Part shown: positions 7,302-13,027 of the stretch, one piece after another
Layout: every line of letters starts with the position of its first letter
Numbering within the stretch: position 1 is the stretch's first letter
Assembly: GCA_035687725.1 (NCBI GenBank)
Contig: DASRVB010000108.1
Location: 1 to 14,232, forward strand
Reading direction: 5' to 3'
DNA: 14,232 nt
Source: JAICNR01 sp035687725
GTDB taxonomy: Bacteria; Gemmatimonadota; Gemmatimonadetes; JACCXV01; JAHWKZ01
Translations under genes and position numbers: made by a program
The notes under the pieces: generated by a model
Database searches by the model: none
Seen by the model: only the letters and a program-made list of their open reading frames with translations
Told to the model about the DNA's origin: nothing

Positions 7302-7328
7302 GATCTCTGGCAGTGTCCAGTCAGGGGA

Positions 7329-7447
7329 GGTCGATCAAAACGGGTCAGATGCAAGGCGCGCGACGAGGCTCTTCCGAGGCGTGGTGATTCTCACGCCGCA
7401 GGAAGAACGAGGAGCGCAACGCAGCAGATGGCCCGTTTTCATCGACC
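7329..7447. repeat. 119-base imperfect palindromic element between the two polyamine genes
   Basis: Two 24-base arms, 7329-7352 and 7424-7447, are inverted copies matching at 20 of 24 positions, including the blocks GGTCGAT and AAAACGGG. Nested inside are a second arm pair (CTCTTCC at 7369-7375 with GGAAGAA at 7401-7407) and an inner hairpin (GGCGTG at 7378-7383 with CACGCC at 7392-7397, 8-base loop). The whole therefore folds into one long interrupted hairpin on either strand. It starts 4 bases after the decarboxylase stop. The T-run is paired inside the stem, so it is not a typical intrinsic terminator. It resembles a dispersed palindromic repeat; it could also modulate the downstream agmatinase mRNA. 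Confidence 0.7.
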
Positions 7448-7450
7448 GAA

Positions 7451-8005
7451 TCAGTCGGGATCGATCAGCACCGCCGCCGCCACCACCGTGGTCCACAAAC
7501 CGTTCTTATCCCCCACCGCCGACTGCACGATGTTGCGCGTGGTGACGATCTCGTCCGAGATCTTCCACTGCTCCTTGCGCGCGTCCCACGCGGCCTCGGG
7601 GTCGAAGTCCACGCCCATCGCCGTGGCCAGCATCTGCGCCGCCAGGTCCTCGGCGTAATCGCCAGCGATCTTGTCGGTTTGCCCGTAGCCGTGATGCTCC
7701 GACAGATATCCGTAGTGATCCGCGTCGCGCGGGATCGCCACGCCGATCGACGAGGCGATCAACCGGTGGGGCTCGTTCGTGGACGTCTCGGCCACGACGG
7801 TGAACAGCACCTGGCCGGGATGCAGCTTCTTCACGCCCTCGTTCCGCGACACCATCCGGCAACGCGGCGGAAAGATGCTGGAGACCCGTACGATGTTGTA
7901 CTCGGCGATATTCGCATCCCTGAGCGCGAGCTCGAACGACGCCAGCTTCTCACGGTGACGCCCCACCCCGTGCGTCAGGAACATTTCCTTGGCGACGAAT
8001 GCCAC
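7451..8005 (-). CDS. Pyruvoyl-dependent arginine decarboxylase
   Basis: A 184-residue proenzyme that decarboxylates arginine to agmatine using a pyruvoyl group made from its own chain. The self-cleavage motif VSSIFPP is present; cleavage between Ser42 and Ser43 would give a short beta chain and an alpha chain with an N-terminal pyruvoyl group. The flanking sequence (NIVRVSSIFPPRC) and the later GVAIPRDADHYGYLSEHHG segment fit the family, as does the size. The GTG at 8003-8005 is chosen because AGGAGG lies 8 bases upstream; the ATG 21 bases downstream (codon 8) would remove conserved N-terminal sequence. It starts 13 bases after the stop of the phosphoesterase-like gene, so it probably belongs to the same transcript. 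The agmatinase gene follows, which makes a complete two-step putrescine route. Confidence 0.93.
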   Translation of the reverse strand: MAFVAKEMFLTHGVGRHREKLASFELALRDANIAEYNIVRVSSIFPPRCRMVSRNEGVKKLHPGQVLFTVVAETSTNEPHRLIASSIGVAIPRDADHYGYLSEHHGYGQTDKIAGDYAEDLAAQMLATAMGVDFDPEAAWDARKEQWKISDEIVTTRNIVQSAVGDKNGLWTTVVAAAVLIDPD

Positions 8006-8018
8006 CGGTCCATCCTCC

Positions 8019-9044
8019 TCAGCTCTGTGGATTCTCCAGGCGGATCGACTCGTCGTCCCCGCGCGGGTCGATGGGCGCTCCGGCGCCCGGCGCCTGCATG
8101 GACTCGAGCTCTCTCCTGATCAGCGACTTGCGCTCTTCCTCGTAGCGCGCGAACAGCGGATCGAGGCGCGGATCGTTGGGGAGCGCCGGGTCCATCCCGA
8201 TGATCTCCCCCTCGACTCCCGCGATCGTCGGCTCGCCCTCGGGGCCCTCCTCGAAATCCAGCTCCGCCCGACCCAGGAACTGCCCCAGGCTCCCGCTCGC
8301 GACGATCCAGGTCCCGGGCACGACCTCCTCGGGCGCGTTCAGCGTCTTGCCGCCGTGTCCGGAGACGATGAGGTCGATCCCCGGCACGTGCTGCGCGAGC
8401 GTGCGGTCGCCCTTGTATGCCAGATGGCTGAGGACGACGATCGCGTCGACGCCCTGCTCCTGGAGCTCGGCGATCCCCCGCTTCGTGCTCGCCACGACAT
8501 CCTCCTCTACCACCACGCTGTCCCGCATGGCGGGATTCAGCAATATCGTGGGGTTGAACAGGCCGAGCAGACCGATCCGCCGGCCGCTCTTCTCGACGAC
8601 GAGCGTCCTCTGCCCCAGGTCCTCGAGGCCGACGACGTCGTAGTTGGTGTGGACCCACGCGATCGGATTTTCCTCGATGATCGCGCGCAGATACGCGGGA
8701 CCCTGGTTGAAATCCCACTCGCCTAGCGTGAACGCGTCGTATTCCATGAGCTCCATGGCATCGATCATCACGCGGCCCAGCGCGGCGCCGTAGGCGTTCT
8801 CGCCGCCGCTGAAGTCACCCGCGTCGACGAGGAGGATCGGCGCGCCGGTCTCTCGCCGCAGCGAATCGACCACCCAGGCGCGCTTGGCGAGTCCGCCCGT
8901 CGAGTCCGCGCGACAGCCGCAATCGTCGAAGTAGCCGTACCCGTCGGCAGTATGCAGGACGAGCAGCTCGTCGGCGGGGCCGCCGCCACAGGCGAGGAGG
9001 AACGCGGCCAGGAGCGGCGCCCCGATCCGTGGGGCGTGCCTCAT
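8019..9044 (-). CDS. 5'-nucleotidase/metallophosphoesterase-like lipoprotein with altered catalytic motifs
   Basis: A 341-residue lipoprotein with signal MRHAPRIGAPLLAAFLLAC and Cys19 at the lipobox. The ATG at 9042-9044 is chosen over longer in-frame starts because it gives this signal peptide and has GAGG 5 bases upstream. The fold is calcineurin-type phosphoesterase, 5'-nucleotidase branch: VLHTADGYGY, then DCGC and GGLAKRA, LLVDAGD (74-77), TLGEWDFNQG (107-115), VVLSH (His207) and IVSGHGG (His230). Several usual metal or catalytic positions differ: Asp-x-His is Asp34-Gly-Tyr36, Gly-Asn-His is Gly108-Glu-Trp110, and Gly-His-x-His is Gly-His230-Gly-Gly. The DCGC...GGLAKRA motif is typical of a lipoprotein subgroup whose substrate I do not know. 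It may have shifted chemistry or be non-catalytic. It sits between the PorV-like gene (71-base gap) and the decarboxylase. Confidence 0.82.
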   Translation of the reverse strand: MRHAPRIGAPLLAAFLLACGGGPADELLVLHTADGYGYFDDCGCRADSTGGLAKRAWVVDSLRRETGAPILLVDAGDFSGGENAYGAALGRVMIDAMELMEYDAFTLGEWDFNQGPAYLRAIIEENPIAWVHTNYDVVGLEDLGQRTLVVEKSGRRIGLLGLFNPTILLNPAMRDSVVVEEDVVASTKRGIAELQEQGVDAIVVLSHLAYKGDRTLAQHVPGIDLIVSGHGGKTLNAPEEVVPGTWIVASGSLGQFLGRAELDFEEGPEGEPTIAGVEGEIIGMDPALPNDPRLDPLFARYEEERKSLIRRELESMQAPGAGAPIDPRGDDESIRLENPQS

Positions 9045-9079
9045 GAGGACCTCGGAGTGTTCACGATGCGAGACAGTCG

Positions 9080-9097
9080 AGCCGGAGCTCACCGGCT
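9080..9097 (-). other. Short stem-loop after the PorV-like gene
   Basis: AGCCGG and CCGGCT form a perfect 6-bp stem with a 6-base loop in the 71-base gap before the phosphoesterase-like gene. No T-run follows, so a terminator is not supported. It might limit read-through or protect the mRNA end. Confidence 0.35.
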
Positions 9098-9136
9098 GGA
9101 AGCGGAACCCCACACCTAGAAGCGGACCCCCACACC
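9097..9136 (-). repeat. 20-bp tandem duplication across the PorV-like stop codon
   Basis: The blocks 9117-9136 and 9097-9116 match at 18 of 20 positions and are directly adjacent. The first encodes the last residues (GVGVRF) and most of the stop codon of the barrel protein. The second lies just after the stop and would read GVGFRF in a shifted frame. It looks like a slippage duplication of the terminal beta-strand codons. Confidence 0.75.
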
Positions 9137-10165
9137 GAAATGCGTCTCGTCGCCGAGCTCGGACACCGACACCTCGCGGGCGATGTCGGCCTCGAACCGG
9201 TCGTAGCGGATGCCGACGCCGAACGAGCCGCCGGTCGCGCGGTCGTCGTCGCCGGACTCCACGTACGGGTTGTCGAGGATCACCACTCCGCCGCGCAGAA
9301 CGACCACGTCGTAGAGGGTCAGCGAAGCGCCCCCGTGCTGGCTCGAGTTCGAGAGTTCGTCGAGATCGCTCTCGATGTCGAAGGAGAGGGCCACGCGATA
9401 CTCCGCGGGAAGCCCGAAGAACCGCTCCGGCGCGGCCTGGACGCCCACGCGCACGCGACCCGGCAGGTTGTCGCTTTCGCTTTCCACCGTTCCGTCGATT
9501 TCGTCGTATGAAAAATCGCCGCCCAAGTTCCGCAGCGAAACGCCGAACGAGATGGGCACCGATCCGGGCCTCGGCAGGTAGACGAGCCCCACGTCGAAGG
9601 CCGCGCCGCTCCCCGTCGTCACGCCGAGATCGGAGTTGTACCACTTCGCCGTTACGCCGTACGAGAGACGGTCGCGCCAGTGGTTGGCCCACGTCAGGCC
9701 GGCGGACCAGTCGCTGACCTCGATGGAGCCGTCCGCGTCCGGCGAGGTGTCGGTCAGGATGATCTCGCCGTAGTCCTGGAAGACGAACTGGCCGGCGAAG
9801 GTCCCCCAGCGGGAGACGACGGCGCCGGCCACGTAGTTCCCGCTGAATCCGGCGTCGTCGGCGCCCTCGATGCGGCTGAACGTCAGGGCGCCGCGCTCGA
9901 GGCCGTCGGCGGTCGCCGGATTGTAGGGCATCGCCTGGAGCTCGCCGCGCGAGGCGACGACCGCGCGACCCTGCCCGATGACGCGAGCGCCGACGGGCAC
10001 CACGAGCCCCACCAGGCCTCCGTCGGTGCCGTTTCCGCTCGTCTGCGCGCGGGCCGAGTTCCCGGAAAGTGCGGCGAGAGCGGCGACGATGAGCGCGGAA
10101 ACGGTCAGGCGGGAAGGCATGGGGCGCAGAATCTGCCCGGCGAAGCGTGCGACAGCAAGCTTCAT
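9116..10165 (-). CDS. PorV/PorQ family outer-membrane beta-barrel protein
   Basis: A 349-residue protein of the PorV/PorQ type, barrels related to FadL that in Bacteroidota serve the type IX secretion system. Evidence: a signal peptide ending near ARAQ, the family N-terminal motif GARVIGQGRAVVASRG followed by MPYNPA, alternating beta-strand patterns throughout, and a C-terminal aromatic ending (FGVGVRF) typical of outer-membrane barrels. The ATG at 10163-10165 overlaps the stop of the upstream sorting-domain gene as ATGA, so the two are translationally coupled. A second Met (codon 16) would give a shorter, more conventional signal peptide. Coupling to a sorting-domain protein fits a role in outer-membrane passage or anchoring, but no other secretion component is in the window. 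Several FCB phyla have many PorV/PorQ paralogues, so this may not be the secretion-system member itself. Confidence 0.85.
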   Translation of the reverse strand: MKLAVARFAGQILRPMPSRLTVSALIVAALAALSGNSARAQTSGNGTDGGLVGLVVPVGARVIGQGRAVVASRGELQAMPYNPATADGLERGALTFSRIEGADDAGFSGNYVAGAVVSRWGTFAGQFVFQDYGEIILTDTSPDADGSIEVSDWSAGLTWANHWRDRLSYGVTAKWYNSDLGVTTGSGAAFDVGLVYLPRPGSVPISFGVSLRNLGGDFSYDEIDGTVESESDNLPGRVRVGVQAAPERFFGLPAEYRVALSFDIESDLDELSNSSQHGGASLTLYDVVVLRGGVVILDNPYVESGDDDRATGGSFGVGIRYDRFEADIAREVSVSELGDETHFGVGVRF

Positions 10166-11646
10166 CGGACCTTGAGCGCCCGAACCGAGGATGTCCCCTG
10201 CGGGGTCGTGAGCCGAATCACGTAGATCCCGGACGGCACTTCGCGGCCGTTGGTGGAGCGGCCGTTCCAGGCCACGGTGTAGGTGGCCGGCGTCCGATTG
10301 CCCGCGGCTAGCGTGAACACCGGCTGGCCCAGCGCGTCGAATACCTCCAGCGTCACGTTGCCCTCCTCGGCGATCGAGTACTCGACCGTTGTCTCGTCGA
10401 TGAAGGGGTTCGGATAGTTCTGAAGCACCACGTTCGCCTCTCCGGGTCCAGGCTCCTCCGGCGGCGCCGGGAAGTCGAGGAGCGCGGGGAGATCCGCGAG
10501 CCGCTCGTCGTACGCCTCGCGGGCGGCGCGCACCGCCGCCACGAGATCGACAAGGAACGGCGCGTCAGCGGCCAGTTCCGGACTCGACGGCACGAGCACT
10601 TCCGGGACCTCACCCACCGACTCCGCCCAGACGAACGCCATGGCGGCCCGCGCGACCGCGCCCTCGGCCAGATCGATCGAGCCGATGCCGATCAACGCAC
10701 GCAGATCGAAGAACGGCGACGCGAAGGTGGGCACGAGGAGCCCGCTCAGTACCTCGTACTGCCCCGGATCGGTCTGCGGCACCAGCTGGACGCCCGGCCG
10801 GGTGCCATCGCTCAGCTGGGTCATGTTCACATCGGTCCCGGGATTGTCGAGCGGCACCAGGGCGAGGAACCCGGGGCGTCCGGAGAACCCGGTCTCGATG
10901 AAATCCGTGTCCCAGATCAGCAGCACCGGCGCGCCGTCGATCTCGAGCGGCGCGGCGCTGTCGTCCTCGGGTTCCCCGATATCCGGATCCACCACGATGC
11001 CCGTCCACATGTCCTGGATCGTGTAGCCCGTGGCGCGGATCCGGTCGGAGATGTTCAGGATGTCCCACTGGAAGAAAACCGCCGTGGCGAGGTCCGGCTC
11101 TGTGAAGGCGAACGAACGCTGGCGGACCTCGACGCCGAGCGGGATCGAGGGCTGCGAGATCGGTCCCACGCTGAACCGGTCGTCGTACACGGTGAACAGT
11201 TCCTGCTGGGCGACCGGCGTGGCGGGGAAGAGCTCCTGGTCGGACGGCTCGGTGGAGTCGAGGACGCGAAAGCGGGGATCGTTGGGGTTCTGTCCGACGG
11301 CCCCTTCGATCCACTCGTTTTCGTCGGTGTCCTGCGGGTTGTACCCGATCGTCGTGATCGTGTCCGGCACACCGTTGGCGTCCACGTCGCCGATCCCGCC
11401 GATCCAGAGCCCGGATCCGAACAGGTACACGTTGGGCGTGCCGATGGGAAAGAAATTGCCCGGCGAGTTGATGTCCGCGCGATGGAGGCCGAAGGCGCCG
11501 CGGTTGGTGATCCGCAGAAAGACCTCGTTGACGTCGTGCCCGCCGATCGAGATCACCGAAGGCGCGATGTCCCGCTGCGCCCGCGCGCCGGTCGGGAGGA
11601 GCGCCAGCATGGCCAGGCCGATCGCCGCCGGAATCAGTCGTGACAC
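10162..11646 (-). CDS. Secreted protein with C-terminal T9SS type A-like sorting domain
   Basis: A 494-residue protein from the GTG at 11644-11646. The signal peptide is SRLIPAAIGLAMLALLPTGARAQ. The large N-terminal region (about 25-400) is beta-rich and acidic, with SVISIGGHDVNEVFLRITNRG and a glycine-rich YLFGSGLWIGGIGDVDANG segment; I cannot assign a function. The last 91 residues (404-494) form a FlgD-Ig/T9SS-type sorting domain: VVLQNYPNPF, TVEYSI, LEVFDALGQPVFTL, WNGRSTNGREVPSGIYVIRL and a short basic C-terminus. Another GTG at 11653-11655 would give a more basic signal start (MRRVSRL) and is a real alternative. The start lies inside the end of the fur-type gene (13-base overlap). The product is probably the surface partner of the PorV-like barrel encoded next. 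Confidence 0.82.
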   Translation of the reverse strand: MSRLIPAAIGLAMLALLPTGARAQRDIAPSVISIGGHDVNEVFLRITNRGAFGLHRADINSPGNFFPIGTPNVYLFGSGLWIGGIGDVDANGVPDTITTIGYNPQDTDENEWIEGAVGQNPNDPRFRVLDSTEPSDQELFPATPVAQQELFTVYDDRFSVGPISQPSIPLGVEVRQRSFAFTEPDLATAVFFQWDILNISDRIRATGYTIQDMWTGIVVDPDIGEPEDDSAAPLEIDGAPVLLIWDTDFIETGFSGRPGFLALVPLDNPGTDVNMTQLSDGTRPGVQLVPQTDPGQYEVLSGLLVPTFASPFFDLRALIGIGSIDLAEGAVARAAMAFVWAESVGEVPEVLVPSSPELAADAPFLVDLVAAVRAAREAYDERLADLPALLDFPAPPEEPGPGEANVVLQNYPNPFIDETTVEYSIAEEGNVTLEVFDALGQPVFTLAAGNRTPATYTVAWNGRSTNGREVPSGIYVIRLTTPQGTSSVRALKVR

Positions 11647-12065
11647 TCTTCGCACAGCCCGTAGATCTCCAGCCTGTGACGCGAGGGACGGAATCGGTGG
11701 AGCGCCGCGATCTCCTGCTCGAGGCGATCGACCGCATCGGACTCGAACTCGATCACCTTGCCGCACCGGGTACAGACCAGATGCTCGTGGCGCGGACGGG
11801 AGGGCCGTGCCTCGTAGCGCCGGAACCCGTCGCCGAAATCGTGCTCGCGCACGAGGCCGGCCTTGAGCAGGAGGTCCAGCGTGCGGTAGACCGTGGCCTT
11901 CCCGATCGACTCCTTCCGCGCACGCAACTTCTCGCCGATCTCTTCGGCGGAAACGTGGCGGTGGGTGCCGAACACTTCCTCGGCGACCCGTAAACGCTGC
12001 GGGGTCACCGGGTGGTTGTATGCGCGCAGATATTCCCGGAAGCGCTCGACGCCCTCGAGGGTCAC
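11634..12065 (-). CDS. Fur family metal-dependent transcriptional regulator
   Basis: A 143-residue Fur superfamily regulator of typical length. The winged-helix domain includes TPQRLRVAEEVF, VSAEEIGEKL and the recognition helix KATVYRTLDLLLKAGLV. The dimerisation domain has RHEHLVCTRCGKVIEFE (His93, His95, Cys98, Cys101) and HRLEIYGLCEEC (Cys138, Cys141), so the two-CxxC structural zinc site is complete and the regulatory metal ligands look present. Whether it senses iron, zinc or peroxide cannot be told from sequence alone. The GTG at 12063-12065 overlaps the upstream stop as GTGA, showing translational coupling. Its own 3' end overlaps the secreted-protein gene. No AT-rich Fur box was seen in the window. 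Confidence 0.93.
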   Translation of the reverse strand: MTLEGVERFREYLRAYNHPVTPQRLRVAEEVFGTHRHVSAEEIGEKLRARKESIGKATVYRTLDLLLKAGLVREHDFGDGFRRYEARPSRPRHEHLVCTRCGKVIEFESDAVDRLEQEIAALHRFRPSRHRLEIYGLCEECHD

Positions 12066-12559
12066 GGCGCGATCCGACTGGGCGCTAGCAGCTCATCGGC
12101 GAGGCGCTCGAGGGGTGGGACATCTTCGGGGTTGCGGCCCGACATCGAGATCTCGCGATAGAGCGCGCCTTCCACCCCGCAGCGATCGATGAACTCGGCC
12201 AGGATCTCGGGCAGGACCGAATCAGGGAACCGCGCGCGCCGGACGAAATCCCGCGCCGCGGTCCGTTCCCCCTCGACGCGCCCGCCCACCGCGATCATCT
12301 CGAGCCGGTCGGGCCCCCGGCGCTTGGTCACCAGCGCCAGCGTGAACGAGACGTCACCGCGCTCCACGGGTTCGAAGACGTAGGCCCGCTCGAGCGACTC
12401 GCCAGGCTCCAGGCGGACCGCCGCCTGGAGCTCGGCCACCAGGGCGTCCCGCGCCGCATCAGCGGATGATGCGGCGTCAGCGGACGACGCGGCATCGGAC
12501 GCCCCAGCGGTCGGCTCCGCCTCGGGAGCGGTTACGGGAAGTTCCTGGGGTTCGCTCAT
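12062..12559 (-). CDS. Protein of unknown function with Ala/Ser/Asp repeat segment
   Basis: A 165-residue, probably cytoplasmic protein that I do not recognise; it has no signal peptide or membrane helix. Residues 1-40 are low-complexity and acidic, with SSADAASSADAA repeats. From about 40 there is a compact predicted domain: LVAELQAAVRLEPGESLERAY, a beta-hairpin region (VSFTLALVTKRR, LEMIAVGGRV), then DFVRRARFPDSVLPEILAEFIDRCG and a C-terminal helix. The acidic tail followed by a globular domain could suit a protein-interaction role, but no function is assigned. It is the first gene of a tightly packed run, with its stop overlapping the fur-type start (GTGA), so it may be co-regulated with it. 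No clear ribosome site precedes the ATG. Confidence 0.75.
   Translation of the reverse strand: MSEPQELPVTAPEAEPTAGASDAASSADAASSADAARDALVAELQAAVRLEPGESLERAYVFEPVERGDVSFTLALVTKRRGPDRLEMIAVGGRVEGERTAARDFVRRARFPDSVLPEILAEFIDRCGVEGALYREISMSGRNPEDVPPLERLADELLAPSRIAP
12464..12500 (-). repeat. 18-bp tandem repeat encoding DAASSA
   Basis: About two copies of an 18-base unit encode DAASSADAASSADAA in the acidic N-terminal tail of the unknown protein. This is simple in-frame repeat expansion. Confidence 0.6.
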
Positions 12560-12564
12560 CCGGG

Positions 12565-12593
12565 TTGACAGAGGGAGGGCGTTCGCCTAGTGT
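12565..12593 (+). promoter_or_regulatory. Promoter of the DUF4870-like gene
   Basis: A perfect TTGACA (12565-12570) is followed after exactly 17 bases by TAGTGT (12588-12593, three of six -10 matches). Transcription would start near 12600, about 60 bases before the ATG. Good -35 and spacing, weak -10. Confidence 0.5.
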
Positions 12594-12611
12594 CGGCGCT
12601 CATCGCCGGCG

Positions 12612-12640
12612 AATCTCGCGGCGCCTTCGCGAACGGTCAA
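12612..12640 (-). promoter_or_regulatory. Possible promoter of the unknown-protein / fur operon
   Basis: On the minus strand TTGACC (12640-12635) is followed after 17 bases by GAGATT (12617-12612). It is correctly oriented toward the gene starting at 12559 and interleaves with the divergent plus-strand promoter. The -10 matches only three of six positions. Confidence 0.3.
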
Positions 12641-12659
12641 CCGCGCCACCCGCCAGCCC

Positions 12660-13004
12660 ATGCCTTCTCAGCGATCGGAAAGCGAACGTCGATCGATCGC
12701 GGCGTTGGCGTACATCCTCGGTCCGCTGACCGGCCTCGTCTGCATTCTGATGTATCGCGAGGATCAGTACGTGCGCTTCCACGCCTGGCAGTCGCTGCTG
12801 CTCGGCGTGTTCGTGGCGCTTGCGGTCGTCGCTCTCGATGCGGTTCCGCTGCTGGGCCTCGGCATGGTGTTCTTCCTGTTCGTGGGGGCGGGTCTGCTGA
12901 CACTGCTCCTGATGTGGCAGGCTTACAGCGGGCGCTGGTTCGTGCTCCCGCTGCTCGGGGACGTGGCGCTCGAGATCGTCAACCGCAACGGCGCGCGCGG
13001 CTAG
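12660..13004 (+). CDS. Small membrane protein, DUF4870-like
   Basis: A 114-residue integral inner-membrane protein with three predicted helices (about 12-31, 44-62 and 65-87). The segment IAALAYILGPLTGLVCILMY followed by VRFHAWQSLLLG matches the DUF4870/Tic20-like pattern: a first helix with Gly-Pro, a short charged loop, then VRFHA-x-QS at the start of the second helix. The function of this family is not established. No good ribosome site precedes the ATG, although a promoter-like pair lies about 70 bases upstream. It is divergent from the operon on its left and convergent with smc, with 23 bases between the stops and no obvious terminator. Confidence 0.85.
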   Translation: MPSQRSESERRSIAALAYILGPLTGLVCILMYREDQYVRFHAWQSLLLGVFVALAVVALDAVPLLGLGMVFFLFVGAGLLTLLLMWQAYSGRWFVLPLLGDVALEIVNRNGARG

Positions 13005-13027
13005 ACACCGATCTGCAAATCGCCGGG

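Noticed and set aside
7335..7442. A 35-codon minus-strand ORF starting with ATG AAA ACG inside the palindromic element
   Set aside because: It begins and ends within the inverted arms, has no ribosome site, and its reading frame is fully explained by the palindrome.
4746..7658. A 970-codon plus-strand ORF
   Set aside because: It lies antisense to four well-supported genes and has Arg/His/Pro-rich composition typical of the GC-rich opposite strand.
9045..9692. An in-frame N-terminal extension of the phosphoesterase-like protein
   Set aside because: The extension is Arg-rich and antisense-like, overlaps the PorV-like gene in another frame, and would bury a clear lipoprotein signal that has its own ATG and ribosome site.
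9116..11646. A type IX secretion gene cluster
   Set aside because: Only a sorting-domain protein and a PorV/PorQ-like barrel are present; no SprA, PorK, PorL, PorM, PorN or PorU equivalents are in the window.
11647..11766. An in-frame N-terminal extension of the sorting-domain protein
   Set aside because: It overlaps the fur-type gene, and the signal peptide starts at the downstream GTG codons.
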